Assembly: GCF_900142965.1 (NCBI RefSeq)
Contig: NZ_FRCQ01000007.1
Location: 161,138-225,137, forward strand
Length of the DNA: 64,000 bases
Source: Rhizobacter sp. OV335
Lineage (GTDB): Bacteria; Pseudomonadota; Gammaproteobacteria; Burkholderiales; Burkholderiaceae_C
Direction of reading: 5' to 3'
The position numbers were made by a program, and so were the translations under genes. The notes under the pieces were generated by a model. That model saw only the letters and a list, made by a program, of their open reading frames with translations, did not search any database and was not told the origin of the DNA. Positions 50,203 through 59,751 of the stretch are shown here, in pieces (position 1 is the first letter of the stretch; the number at the start of each line of letters is the position of its first letter).

Positions 50203-52803
50203 GTGTCCGAGTCCTCGCTGGACCCCACCCTCGCTCTTCCCAAGTCTGCGCTGGCCCTGTGGGGCGACCGGTGGCCGCGGCTGCGACCCTGGCTGCTCGG
50301 CGCCATCGCGCTGGGCCTGGCGCTGGCCGTCGGCCTCGCGCTGCGCCAGCTGCTGCTGCAGGTGCACTACAGCGCGGTGATGGCGGCAGTGGCCACCACG
50401 CCGGCCTCGAGCATCGGCCTCGCGTTGATCGCCACCGCGCTCAGCTACCTCGCGCTCACCGGCTACGACAGCTCGTCGCTGCAGTACGCCGGCGCACGGG
50501 TCGCGCGCGCCACCGTGCTGCTGACCTCGTTCGTCGCCTATGCGCTGTCCAACACGATCGGGCTCGGGCCGCTGTCGGGCGGCGCGGTGCGCATGCGGCT
50601 GTACACCGCCGCCGGGCTGGAGCCCTCGCAGATCGGCAAGGTGATCGCGTTCAACGCAGCCGCCTTCGGGCTCGGCATGGCGGCGTTCGGCGCGCTCGGC
50701 CTGCTGTGGGGCGCCGACGAGGTCGGCGGCCTGCTGCACACCCCGCCGCTGCTGCTGCGCCTGCTGTCGGCGGCGCTGCTGGTCGGGCTGGCCGGCTTCA
50801 TCTGGCTGTGCACGAAGCGCCGCGGCCTGCGCATCGGCCGCTGGAGCATGCGCCTGCCGACCGCCGAACTCGCACTGCGCCAGCTGGTGATCTCGGCGCT
50901 CGAGCTGTGCGCCTCGGCCGCGGCGCTGTGGTTCCTGCTGCCGGGCCAGCACCTCGCGCTGCCGACCTTCATCGCGTTCTACGCCATCGCCGTCACCGCC
51001 GGCATCATCAGCCACGTGCCGGGCGGCGTCGGCGTGTTCGAGGCGGTGATGCTGCTGGCCAGCGGCGGCAGCGTGCCCAGCGACGTGATGCTGGGCGCCT
51101 TGCTGCTCAACCGCGGCATCTACTACGTGCTGCCGCTGGTGCTGGCCACCGGCATGCTGGCGACCTACGAGCTGCGCTCCGGCGTGGCCGCGCCGGTCGG
51201 CCGCATGGCGGTGCACTTGAGCCCGCGGCTGATGGCCGCGCTGACGCTGGTCGCGGGGCTCTGGCTGATGGTCTCCGGCGTGACGCCGTTCACCGAAGAC
51301 GCGCGCGAGATCCTGGCGCACCTGCACGTGCCGCTGCCGCTGATCGAGGCCTCGCACTTCCTCGGCAGCGTGGCCGGGCTGGGCCTGCTGCTGGTGGCGC
51401 GCGGGCTGCTGCACCAGCTCGACGCCGCCTGGTGGGGGGCGCTGGTGCTGTCGGTGATCGCCGCGGTGCTGGCGCTGCCCAAGGGCATCGCGGTCACCGA
51501 GGCCGCGATGCTGAGCACGCTGGCGCTGCTGCTGGTGATCTCGCGCAACCAGTTCGACCGGCGCTCGTCGCTGTTCTCGCAACGCCTCGAGCCCGAATGG
51601 CTGCTGGCGCTCGGCGGCGTGCTGCTCGCGTGCGTGTGGGTGCTGTTCTTCGCGTACCGCGAGGTCGGCTACAGCAACCGGCTGTGGTGGCAGTTCGAGC
51701 TCGACGGCCAGGCGCCGCGTTCGCTGCGCGCGCTGACCGGCGTCGCACTGATCGCGCTGGCCTACGGCCTGTGGCAGCTGCTGCGGCCGCCGGCCGGCGA
51801 CGTGGCCGTCACGACGCCCGAGGAGATCGAGCGGGCTGCCGCGATCGTGCGCGCCAACCCGTCGTCCGACGGCTGCCATGTGCTGGTCGGCGACAAGCAC
51901 CTGATGTTCTCGCCGTCCGGCCGCAGCTTCCTGATGTTCGGCAAGCAGGGACGCTCGTGGGTCTCGCTGTACGGCCCGTTCGGCGACGCGCGCGAATGGC
52001 CCGACCTGGTGTGGCAGTTCATCGAGCGGGCCAACGACCATGGCGGGCGCGCCGCGTTCTACCAGGTGCGGCCGGCCACGCTGCCGCTGTACCTCGATTG
52101 CGGCCTGCACGCGCTGAAGCTCGGCGAGTACGCCAACGTGCCGCTGCCCGATTTCAGCCTGAAGGGTGCCAAGCGCGCCAACCTGCGCACCGGCGTGAAC
52201 CGCGGCGAGCGCGAGGGGCTGCTGTTCGAGGTGGTACCGGCCGAGGGCGTCGCCGCATGGCTGCCGCAGCTGAAGCAGGTCTCCGACGCGTGGCTGGCCG
52301 AGCAGCGCGGCCGCGAGAAGAGCTTCTCGGTCGGGCGCTTCGATGCCGACTACGTGCAGCGGCTGCCGGTGGCGATCGTGCGGCGCGACGACCGCATCCT
52401 CGCGTTCGCCAACCTGCTGACCACCGATGCCCGCAAGGATGCGAGCCTCGACCTGATGCGCCACCTGCCCGACGCACCGCCCGGCACGATGGACTTCCTG
52501 TTCGCGAAGATCATGCTGCACCTGCAGGCCGAAGGCTACGAGCGCTTCGGGCTCGGCATGTCGCCGATGGCCGGCATGGCCGAGCGCCGCCGCGCGCCGC
52601 GCTGGCAGCGGCTCGGGCGCTTGCTGTTCGAGCACGGTGACCGGTTCTACAACTTCCGCGGGCTGCACAACTTCAAGGACAAGTTCGAGCCCGACTGGGA
52701 GGCCCGCTACCTGGCCGCGCCGCCCGGGCTCGCACCGGTGTTCATCCTGGCCGACGTGGCCGCGCTGATCGGTGGCGGCCTCAAGGGAGCGATCGGACGA
52801 TGA
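50203..52803 (+). CDS. mprF: Phosphatidylglycerol lysyltransferase/flippase (MprF/LpiA)
   Basis: 866 residues. The N-terminal half has about 14 membrane segments (WLLGAIALGLALAVGLALRQ, VTAGIISHVPGGVGVFEAVM). The C-terminal catalytic domain (GNAT-like) shows LFGKQGRSWVSLYGPFGDAR, GAKRANLRTGVNRGEREGL, LGMSPMAGMAERRRAPRWQR and YNFRGLHNFKDKFEPDWEAR, the MprF signature. It moves lysine from Lys-tRNA onto phosphatidylglycerol and flips the product, lowering surface charge and resisting cationic peptides. A GTG at 50203 is the likely start; upstream in-frame sequence is non-protein-like. Overlaps acvB by ATGA, so it is one operon. Confidence 0.92.
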   Translation: MSESSLDPTLALPKSALALWGDRWPRLRPWLLGAIALGLALAVGLALRQLLLQVHYSAVMAAVATTPASSIGLALIATALSYLALTGYDSSSLQYAGARVARATVLLTSFVAYALSNTIGLGPLSGGAVRMRLYTAAGLEPSQIGKVIAFNAAAFGLGMAAFGALGLLWGADEVGGLLHTPPLLLRLLSAALLVGLAGFIWLCTKRRGLRIGRWSMRLPTAELALRQLVISALELCASAAALWFLLPGQHLALPTFIAFYAIAVTAGIISHVPGGVGVFEAVMLLASGGSVPSDVMLGALLLNRGIYYVLPLVLATGMLATYELRSGVAAPVGRMAVHLSPRLMAALTLVAGLWLMVSGVTPFTEDAREILAHLHVPLPLIEASHFLGSVAGLGLLLVARGLLHQLDAAWWGALVLSVIAAVLALPKGIAVTEAAMLSTLALLLVISRNQFDRRSSLFSQRLEPEWLLALGGVLLACVWVLFFAYREVGYSNRLWWQFELDGQAPRSLRALTGVALIALAYGLWQLLRPPAGDVAVTTPEEIERAAAIVRANPSSDGCHVLVGDKHLMFSPSGRSFLMFGKQGRSWVSLYGPFGDAREWPDLVWQFIERANDHGGRAAFYQVRPATLPLYLDCGLHALKLGEYANVPLPDFSLKGAKRANLRTGVNRGEREGLLFEVVPAEGVAAWLPQLKQVSDAWLAEQRGREKSFSVGRFDADYVQRLPVAIVRRDDRILAFANLLTTDARKDASLDLMRHLPDAPPGTMDFLFAKIMLHLQAEGYERFGLGMSPMAGMAERRRAPRWQRLGRLLFEHGDRFYNFRGLHNFKDKFEPDWEARYLAAPPGLAPVFILADVAALIGGGLKGAIGR

Positions 52804-54182
52804 AGTGGATCCTCGCGATCGGGGCCGGCCTGCTGCTCGCGCACGCGGCGGCGCCATGCCACGCCCAGGCGCGGCCGAAGCCGATGCAGACGGCGCCCGG
52901 CACGGTGGCGCACGGCCTGTTCAACGACGTGCGCTTGTTCAAGCCGGCGGGCACGGTGCAGCAGTTCGTGTTCATGCTGTCGGCCAACGAGGCGCCCGAT
53001 GCCGCCGAGCAGCAGGCCATCGACCGCATGGTGGACGGCGGCGCGCTGGTGGCCGCCGTGCCGCTGGCGCCGTTCTACAAGCGGCTGGAGAAACAGGACG
53101 GCAAATGCACGTATGCCGCAGGCGCCTTCGAGAACCTGTCGCGCCACCTGCAGGCCTACGAGCAGGTGCCGGGTTACCGGCTGCCGATGCTGGTGGGCAC
53201 CGGTGCGGCGGCGCCGTTCGCGTATGGCGTGCTGGCGCAGGCGCCGGCGGGGAGCTTCTCGTCGGCGCTGTCGGTCGGGTTCTGCCCGAGCTTGGCGTTG
53301 AAGACGCCGCTGTGCGCGACGAACGGGCTGCGGTGGGCGGCTGCCGGCGTGTCCAATGCCGCCGGCTTCGACCTGCTGCCCGCGACGACGCTGGCCACCC
53401 CATGGGCCGCGGTGCCGGGCGCCGCATGCTCGGCCGACAGCGTGCAGGCCTTCGTGCAACAGGTGCCGAAGGCACGCTGGGTCGCCGATGGCCCCAACGC
53501 GTTCGCGACGGCCTATGCGCAGCTCACCGCGGTACAGCAAACGACATCACCGGCGGAGCCGCCCGCGCCCGGGCAACTGGCCGACCTGCCGATGGTCGAG
53601 GTGCCGGTGGCCGGTGCCGGCAAGCGCTTCGCGGTGCTGTTGTCCGGCGACGGCGGCTGGGCCGGCATCGACAAGGAACTGGCGGCCGCGCTCGCGGCGC
53701 AGGGCATTCCGGTGGCCGGCTTCGATTCGCTGCGCTACTTCTGGAAGGCCCGCACGCCCGACGGACTGGCCGCCGATCTGGACCGGCTGATCCGCTATTA
53801 CGCGGCGCGCTGGCAGCGCTCCGAGGTGATCCTGATCGGCTACTCGCAAGGTGCCGACGTGCTGCCCTTCGCCGTCAACCGCCTGCCGGCCGCGACGCGC
53901 GCGACGGTGCGGCTCACCGCGTTGCTGGGGCTGGCGCAACAGGCGTCGTTCGAATTCCACTTCAGCAACTGGCTGGGCCCGAGCGGCGACAAGCCGATCC
54001 TGCCCGAGGCGCGCCGGCTGTCGGCCGCCGACACCTTGTGCGTGCAGGGCGACCGCGAGCGGAATTCGCTGTGCCCGAAGCTCGCGCCGGCGCATGCACG
54101 TGTGCTGCTGATGAAGGGCGACCACCACTTCGGCGGCGAGTACCAGAAGCTCGCGCGGCTGATCGTCGAGGCGGCGAGGTAG
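52800..54182 (+). CDS. acvB: AcvB/VirJ family protein (probable lysyl-phosphatidylglycerol hydrolase)
   Basis: 460 residues. Signal peptide (WILAIGAGLLLAHAAAPCHA) then two tandem AcvB/VirJ halves. The second carries an alpha/beta-hydrolase triad: VLLSGDGGWAG, nucleophile GYSQGADVLP, and KGDHHFGGEYQ. In Agrobacterium the homologous AcvB removes lysine from lysyl-phosphatidylglycerol made by LpiA. Here it directly overlaps mprF, matching that arrangement, so the pair likely controls lysyl-lipid levels in the periplasm. Catalytic Ser, Asp and His are all visible. Confidence 0.85.
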   Translation: MKWILAIGAGLLLAHAAAPCHAQARPKPMQTAPGTVAHGLFNDVRLFKPAGTVQQFVFMLSANEAPDAAEQQAIDRMVDGGALVAAVPLAPFYKRLEKQDGKCTYAAGAFENLSRHLQAYEQVPGYRLPMLVGTGAAAPFAYGVLAQAPAGSFSSALSVGFCPSLALKTPLCATNGLRWAAAGVSNAAGFDLLPATTLATPWAAVPGAACSADSVQAFVQQVPKARWVADGPNAFATAYAQLTAVQQTTSPAEPPAPGQLADLPMVEVPVAGAGKRFAVLLSGDGGWAGIDKELAAALAAQGIPVAGFDSLRYFWKARTPDGLAADLDRLIRYYAARWQRSEVILIGYSQGADVLPFAVNRLPAATRATVRLTALLGLAQQASFEFHFSNWLGPSGDKPILPEARRLSAADTLCVQGDRERNSLCPKLAPAHARVLLMKGDHHFGGEYQKLARLIVEAAR

Positions 54183-54204
54183 TCGTCCACCGCCCGGCGC
54201 CTGT

Positions 54205-55116
54205 TCACAGCGCCTGCGCGAGTGACTCCAGAAGTCCTCTGAGCCACATCTGGGCCGGATGCGTGTCGTTGCGCCGGTGCCAGAGGAGGTCGAAGACCAC
54301 CTCGGGCAACGCGACCGGCGGCGGGAACAGGGCCAGGTTGCGACGCGCCGCCGAGTGCAGGGCCACGCGCTTCATGACCGTGGCCGTCATGTCGGTCCGG
54401 GCGACCACGGCCGGTGCCGCGAACATCTGAGGCAAGGTCAGCGCCAGCCTGCGGCGCTTGCCCACCTGGGCAAGGGCTTCGTCCACCAGCCCATGGCGGT
54501 CTCCCTCCGGGGAGACGAGCACGTGAGACAGCGACAGGAAGGCCTTCATGCTCATGCCGCGCCGGGCGCTCGGGTGGTCGCGGCGAACGATCGTGACGAA
54601 CTCGTCGCGCAGGATGGGACGCGTCAGGATCCTGCTTTCCGCCTGGGTGGGTGGGACGCCGACGGCCGCGTCGATGGTGCCGGCGTCGAGCAGGTCGACG
54701 GCACTGTCCCGGCTCGAGAAACTGTGCACGCGCAGCGATACGCCGGGGGCCTTCTTCTCCAGCGCATTCACCAACGCCGGCAACAGCACGAAGGCCGGGT
54801 AATCCGACAAGCCGACGGTGAAATCCAGTACCGCCTCGGCCGGGTCGAACTCGGGCTTTTTCACCAGCACGAGCTCCAACTGCCGCAATGCCGTCGACAC
54901 CGGTCCGGCGAGATCCCTGGCACGCGGCGTCGGCAACAGGCCTTCCGCACTGCGCAGGAACAGCGGATCGTCGAACAGCGATCGCAGGCGCGACAGCGCG
55001 GCACTCATCGCCGGTTGGCTGACGCCCACGCGCACCGCCGCGCGGGTCACGTTGCGCTCGTCCATCAGCGCATCAAAGGCCGCCAGCAGGTTCAGGTCGA
55101 TGCCATGAAAATCCAT
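54205..55116 (-). CDS. LysR-family regulator
   Basis: 303 residues. The helix-turn-helix AAFDALMDERNVTRAAVRVG then VSQPAMSAALSRLRSLF is of the NodD/LinR subgroup (MDFHGIDLNLL start). Effector domain: FTVGLSDYPAFVLLPALVNA. It is divergent from the SnoaL-like gene with about 100 bp between. That spacer holds a short AT-rich dyad near ATACTCGTATAT, a possible binding site. It probably controls the SnoaL and oxidoreductase genes. Confidence 0.88.
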   Translation of the reverse strand: MDFHGIDLNLLAAFDALMDERNVTRAAVRVGVSQPAMSAALSRLRSLFDDPLFLRSAEGLLPTPRARDLAGPVSTALRQLELVLVKKPEFDPAEAVLDFTVGLSDYPAFVLLPALVNALEKKAPGVSLRVHSFSSRDSAVDLLDAGTIDAAVGVPPTQAESRILTRPILRDEFVTIVRRDHPSARRGMSMKAFLSLSHVLVSPEGDRHGLVDEALAQVGKRRRLALTLPQMFAAPAVVARTDMTATVMKRVALHSAARRNLALFPPPVALPEVVFDLLWHRRNDTHPAQMWLRGLLESLAQAL

Positions 55117-55218
55117 GAATCAAATACTCGTATATACAAGCCATTTGTTGGACAGATGATAGACCGACACCGAGACTTCGCTCATCACTTCACGGACGGC
55201 CCTCAGAGGGTCTTCAAC

Positions 55219-55674
55219 ATGAGCAGCTCGAACCCGATCTCCCACGACTCCCACGACCAGGCTCGGCGCCACGCCGTCGAGCTGCTGTACCGGGCCTTCA
55301 GCGACCACGATCCCGACCTGATGGATCTCGCCGTCACGGCCGACTGGGACGACATCCCGCTGGCCCCCGGCCAGGGTCCGGGGCCGGAGGGTCTGAAGCC
55401 GATCATCCGCAGCGTCGTGGAGGCGCTGCCCGACGTGCACATCGCGGTCCACGACATTCTGCTGAGCGACGACCGCGCCGCGGTTCGTGCCGAGATCACC
55501 GGCACCCACCGCGGGCCCCTGTTCGGCATTGCCGCGACCGGCAGGAAGGTCAGCTTCCGCATCCACGAGTTCCATGAATTCGAGGGCACGCGAATCAAGC
55601 GCACCTGGCACCTGGAGGACTGGTTCGGGTTGTTCCTGCAGCTCGGCGCATTTCCCGCCTTCGGCAACGACTGA
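55219..55674 (+). CDS. SnoaL-like (NTF2-fold) protein
   Basis: 151 residues. YRAFSDHDPDLMDLAVTADW, APGQGPGPEGLKPIIRSVVE and HRGPLFGIAATGRKVSFRIH fit the SnoaL-like polyketide-cyclase/ester-cyclase group, whose NTF2 fold binds small hydrophobic molecules. Exact activity unknown. The oxidoreductase gene starts 20 bp downstream, and both lie opposite the LysR gene, which probably regulates the pair. Confidence 0.82.
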   Translation: MSSSNPISHDSHDQARRHAVELLYRAFSDHDPDLMDLAVTADWDDIPLAPGQGPGPEGLKPIIRSVVEALPDVHIAVHDILLSDDRAAVRAEITGTHRGPLFGIAATGRKVSFRIHEFHEFEGTRIKRTWHLEDWFGLFLQLGAFPAFGND

Positions 55675-55694
55675 CGCCCCAGGGAGCATCCACC

Positions 55695-56618
55695 ATGAAA
55701 GCTCTTCGCATTCACGCATTCGGCCATCCGAGCCAGTCCGTGCTCGAGAACATCCCGTTGGCCGGTCCGGATCCAGGGCAGGTGTCCGTCCGCATCGAAG
55801 CGGCCAGCGTGAATCCGCTGGACCTGAAGATGCTGGCCGGCCACATGCAGCAGGTCTTTCCGGTGAACCTGCCCTACACGCTGGGGACCGATCTGGCCGG
55901 CGTGGTGGAGCAAGCCGGCCCGGGTGTCGACCGGTTCAAGCCTGGCGACCGCGTCGTGGGTCGGCTGGAGCCGACGGTCGGCGGCGCGTTTGCGCAGGCC
56001 GCGGTCATCCCCGTCCAGGCCTTGAGTCCGATGCCGGCCGACATGAGCTTCGAACAAGCCGCGGCGTTGCCGACCGCTGCGGGCACGGCCTGGCGGGCGC
56101 TGTTCGGCGAGGGCGGTTTGCAGGCGGGTCAGCGCGTGCTGATCCATGCGGCCGCGGGGGGTGTCGGCGGCTTCGCGGTGCAATTTGCGAAGCAGGCGAA
56201 GGCGCATGTCATAGCGACCGCTTCAGCGCGCAACGTCGGCCTGGCCAAGGAACTGGGCGCCGACGACGTGATCGACTACCAGCACCAGGATTTCTCTGCC
56301 GTGCTGCGCGAGGTGGACCTGGTCATCGACACGATCGGCGGCGAGACGCTCGAACGCTCCTGGCAGGTGCTCTCGGCCACCGGCGCCGTGGTGAGCACCG
56401 TCGACTTCGCCATCCAGGCACGGGGGCGTCGACAGGGGTCGTTCGTGTTCTTCAACCACGATGCCACCACGCTGGACAAGATCCTGCAGTGGTTCAAGGA
56501 CAAGCGCTTGCAGATCGTGCTGGACACCATCCACCCGCTCGACGACGCGCGCGCGGCGCTGGAGCAGGTGGCTGCAGGGCACGCTCGCGGCAAGGTGATC
56601 GTGCGGGCCGCGCGATGA
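55695..56618 (+). CDS. NADPH:quinone-type oxidoreductase (zinc-independent MDR family)
   Basis: 307 residues. GroES-like part (SVRIEAASVNPLDLKMLAGH, LPYTLGTDLAGVVEQAGPGV) and Rossmann part with LIHAAAGGVGGFAVQFAKQA, typical of quinone or enone reductases without zinc ligands. It reduces alpha,beta-unsaturated carbonyls or quinones with NADPH. Likely co-expressed with the SnoaL-like gene. Starts with a ribosome site CAGGGAG. Confidence 0.88.
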   Translation: MKALRIHAFGHPSQSVLENIPLAGPDPGQVSVRIEAASVNPLDLKMLAGHMQQVFPVNLPYTLGTDLAGVVEQAGPGVDRFKPGDRVVGRLEPTVGGAFAQAAVIPVQALSPMPADMSFEQAAALPTAAGTAWRALFGEGGLQAGQRVLIHAAAGGVGGFAVQFAKQAKAHVIATASARNVGLAKELGADDVIDYQHQDFSAVLREVDLVIDTIGGETLERSWQVLSATGAVVSTVDFAIQARGRRQGSFVFFNHDATTLDKILQWFKDKRLQIVLDTIHPLDDARAALEQVAAGHARGKVIVRAAR

Positions 56619-56624
56619 GGACGG

Positions 56625-57719
56625 TCAACTCTCGATGACACGCTCCGGCAGGCGCACCTGGATCGTCGTGCCTTGCCCCGGTGCCGCCGTCACGACGAGC
56701 GTTCCGTGCTCGGCTTCGACGCGGAAGCGCATGCCGAGCAGGCCATAGGCCGAGGTCGACGGCGAGCTGGTGTCGAAGCCGACGCCGTCATCTCGCACAG
56801 TCAGCTCCACCAAGCCGTCGCTGGACACCAGGTCGACCCAGAGGTTCGTTGCCTTGGCGTACTTGCTGATGTTCGTGACGGCTTCCTGAACGACCCGGTA
56901 GACCACCAGCTCCGCGGCCGGTTCGAGCTGCACCACCGACAGCGCGCAATGCACCTTGATGCCGGAGCGCTCGGCAAAATCGTGCACCAGGATGTCGAGC
57001 GTGACGGCCAGCCCGAGGTTGCTCAGGCTCGAAGGACGCAGGTTCTCGATGATGTTGTGCTTCAGCGCGATGCCCTTGTTGAGCATGTCGACCAGGTGCG
57101 CCAGTCGCTCGACCGCTTCGGGCGCGCTCTCGATCAGGCGGGGCTTGATGCGTGCGGCATCGAGCTTGGCCGAGATGAGCAGTGCCCCCATCTCGTCATG
57201 CAGGTCGCGCGCCAGCCGGGCGCGTTCTTCTTCACGCGCCGTCTCGATGTGGTGGGTCAGCTTGACGAGCTGCGCCGTGCGAAGCGCCACCTCGACCTCC
57301 AGCCGCTCGCGTTCGATCTGCACCACGCGCTGAAGCTCCTGCTTGACGCGTTCCTTCTCCTGCTCGAGCGCCAGGCCCTGGCGCAGGTACATGAACAGCA
57401 CCACCAGGCCCGCGGCGCTCAGCGCGCCCGCGCCGAGGCGGTTGAGCAGCAGCGTGCGATGGATGTCCGCCTGGCTGTCGAGTGCGGCGGTGCGCAGCTC
57501 CTGCAGGCTGCTCTTGCCCGATCGCAGCGCAATGAGCTGGTCCAGCACGCGCGTCGATTGCCAGTAGGAGCTTTCGCCGATCAGCACCGTGGACAAGGCC
57601 GCGACGAAGGCCACCGGAAGCAGGATCGGATTGCGCCGGATGACGTCGCGGATGTGCATGAAGATGCCCCGCCTCGTCGTGCTCATCGAGGGTGCTCCGG
57701 CAGTGCGGGGGAAGTTCAT
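56625..57719 (-). CDS. NarX/DegS-type sensor histidine kinase
   Basis: 364 residues. Two membrane segments (ILLPVAFVAALSTVLIGESS and LGAGALSAAGLVVLFMYLRQ) flank a short periplasmic loop, then a coiled coil and the HisKA_3 phospho-site EERARLARDLHDEMGALL, and an ATPase domain (YRVVQEAVTNISKYAKATN, DDGVGFDTSS, GLLGMRFRVEAEHG). Such kinases normally phosphorylate NarL-type regulators; none lies next to it. Two starts (57719, 57686) both have ribosome sites. Confidence 0.87.
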   Translation of the reverse strand: MNFPRTAGAPSMSTTRRGIFMHIRDVIRRNPILLPVAFVAALSTVLIGESSYWQSTRVLDQLIALRSGKSSLQELRTAALDSQADIHRTLLLNRLGAGALSAAGLVVLFMYLRQGLALEQEKERVKQELQRVVQIERERLEVEVALRTAQLVKLTHHIETAREEERARLARDLHDEMGALLISAKLDAARIKPRLIESAPEAVERLAHLVDMLNKGIALKHNIIENLRPSSLSNLGLAVTLDILVHDFAERSGIKVHCALSVVQLEPAAELVVYRVVQEAVTNISKYAKATNLWVDLVSSDGLVELTVRDDGVGFDTSSPSTSAYGLLGMRFRVEAEHGTLVVTAAPGQGTTIQVRLPERVIES

Positions 57720-57770
57720 GGTGGGCTCCGATGGACATGGAGCCTACCACCCGTTCTGCGGCCCTCGCGT

Positions 57771-58652
57771 TCAGCGTTCGCTCGCCAGCCAATGCGCGCG
57801 AAGTTCGTCGTTGAACGCCGTCCAGCGCTCTTCCGGCAGGAACAGCCGCGCGCCGGCGAATTCGACGCGCTTGCGCGTGCCGGGGATCGTCTCGGCCAGC
57901 CAGTGCGACCACTTCAGGTCGAAGTACACGTCGTCGGTGCCCCACACGATCAGGGTCGGCGCCCGCAGCGTCTTGAGCCGGGATTCGACGGCCACGGTGT
58001 GCGCGCAGTCGAAGGCCGCGAGGAAGCGCTTCAGGTCGTTCGTGCGCTGCTCGCTGGCCAGGTGCGTGCGCAGGTACATCTCGATGGTGGCGTCTTCCAC
58101 CTGTGCGGCGTCTTCATACGCCGGGCCCAGCGCGTTGGCCGAGCGGTAGAAGTTCTTGTCGGCGAGCATGGTTTCCAGCGCGCCGCGCAGGCCGCCGGAG
58201 GCGGACAACGCGAGAAAGGGCTTGAACGCTTCGGGCGGCCAGTTGTCGTGGGTGTCGCAATCGGTCAGCGTCAGGCTGCGCACGCGCTGCGGATGGTGGG
58301 CCGCGAAGATCAGCGCCATGCCGCCGCCGCTGTCGTTGCCCACCAGGTCGACGGCGCTGATCTTCAGTGCATCCAGGAACTGCGCCAGCATCGTCGCGTT
58401 GGCGGTCGACGACACGTCCTGCGCCGGATCGATCTCGGTGGCGCCGTGGCCCAGCAGGTCGACGGCGATGCAACGCCGCGTCGCGCCCAGGTGGGCGAGC
58501 TGGTGGCGCCACAGGTAGCCGTTGACCAGCACGCCATGCACGAACAGTGCGACCGGGCCGCGGCCCTGTGCCACGTACGCGATGCGGCCGGAGGGCGTGT
58601 CGACGTACTGGCGTTGCGCTTCGAATTCCTTCGGGGTGATGAACTTGGACAC
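57771..58652 (-). CDS. Alpha/beta hydrolase (haloalkane-dehalogenase-like)
   Basis: 293 residues. LFVHGVLVNGYLWRHQLAHL with the oxyanion His-Gly, IAVDLLGHGATE, nucleophile elbow LVGNDSGGGMALIF (Asp or Ser in the nucleophile position), acid region VWGTDDVYFDLKWSHWLAE. No signal peptide. Ester, epoxide or haloalkane hydrolysis is possible. The start is a GTG at 58652 with AGGAG upstream. Divergent from the AraC gene, which likely regulates it. Confidence 0.83.
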   Translation of the reverse strand: MSKFITPKEFEAQRQYVDTPSGRIAYVAQGRGPVALFVHGVLVNGYLWRHQLAHLGATRRCIAVDLLGHGATEIDPAQDVSSTANATMLAQFLDALKISAVDLVGNDSGGGMALIFAAHHPQRVRSLTLTDCDTHDNWPPEAFKPFLALSASGGLRGALETMLADKNFYRSANALGPAYEDAAQVEDATIEMYLRTHLASEQRTNDLKRFLAAFDCAHTVAVESRLKTLRAPTLIVWGTDDVYFDLKWSHWLAETIPGTRKRVEFAGARLFLPEERWTAFNDELRAHWLASER

Positions 58653-58772
58653 GGGTGTGCTCCTGATGGGTTGGTGAGTGCGCAGCGTAGGCAGCGGCGG
58701 CGCGGCCGGCTTGGCAAAAACTGCTGTCGCCAGGCTCCTAGAATCGATGCGAATCCACAACGCCGGCACGCC

Positions 58773-59684
58773 ATGTCCGCTGCTCTGTCCGAAGGCCTGT
58801 TCGCCGACCGCAATGCCGACCGCGATGCCGACCGCAACTACCGCCCGTTGCGCGGTGCATGCGGCCTGCACCTGATGCGCTGCGAATGCCGCGCCGGTGC
58901 CGATGAGCGGCCGCGCGACGAGGAACACCAGGCGTTCTCGGTGACGCTCGTCGAGCGCGGCACCTTGAGCTACCGCACCCGCGCCGGGCGTGCGCTGCTC
59001 GGCGCCGGCTGGCTGATGCTGGGCAACCCCGGCGAGGGCTACGTCTGTTCGCATGAACAGGGCGACGGCCTGGGTGACGATTGCGTGGTGCTGTCGCTCT
59101 CGGAGCGGGCGCTGGACGACGCGTTCAGTGCCCTGGGCCTCGCGGGCTCGAGCCTGCGCTTCGGCCGCGCCGCCTTGCCGCCGTCGCCGCGGGTGTCCGC
59201 GCTGCTGGGCTCGCTGGGTGTCGATGGCGGCGAGGGCTTCGCGCTCGAGGAAGCGGCGCTGCGGGTGATCGGCATCGTCCGCGGGGCGCTCGACGATGGC
59301 GCGGCGCCCGCGGCGCTGCCTCGGCAGGACGAGCGTGCGCTGGCTGCCGCGCACTGCATCGAGCGTCGCGCGGGAGAGCCGCTGACGCTGGACGACGTGG
59401 CCGCCGCGGTCGGGCTGAGCACCTTCCACCTGATGCGCATCTTCAAGCGCTCCATCGGTGTCACGCCGCACCAGTACCTGATGCGCATCCGCCTGCTGCG
59501 CTCGATTGCGCTGTTGCGCGACACGGCGCAGCCGGTGACCTCGGTCGCCTACGAAGCGGGTTGGTCCGACCTGTCGAACTTCACCCGCACCTTCCAGCGC
59601 GATGTCGGTTGCACGCCGGGCGAGTACCGGCGCGGCGACCGGAAATTGCTCAAGGGCGCGCGGTCGATTCGCACTGCGGGCTGA
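58773..59684 (+). CDS. AraC-family transcriptional regulator
   Basis: 303 residues. The double helix-turn-helix at the C-terminus reads LTLDDVAAAVGLSTFHLMRI, FKRSIGVTPHQYLMRIRLLR and VAYEAGWSDLSNFTRTFQRD. The N-terminal cupin-like sensing region (FSVTLVERGTLSYRTRAGRA) suggests a small ligand. It starts with tandem D-A-D-R repeats. Divergent from the alpha/beta hydrolase gene with 120 bp between. Confidence 0.88.
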   Translation: MSAALSEGLFADRNADRDADRNYRPLRGACGLHLMRCECRAGADERPRDEEHQAFSVTLVERGTLSYRTRAGRALLGAGWLMLGNPGEGYVCSHEQGDGLGDDCVVLSLSERALDDAFSALGLAGSSLRFGRAALPPSPRVSALLGSLGVDGGEGFALEEAALRVIGIVRGALDDGAAPAALPRQDERALAAAHCIERRAGEPLTLDDVAAAVGLSTFHLMRIFKRSIGVTPHQYLMRIRLLRSIALLRDTAQPVTSVAYEAGWSDLSNFTRTFQRDVGCTPGEYRRGDRKLLKGARSIRTAG

Positions 59685-59751
59685 GTGGGCACGCGGGTTG
59701 CCGCGTCGTCCGGGGCGAGTATTCTTTCCGCCCGCTTCACAGGAGATGAAC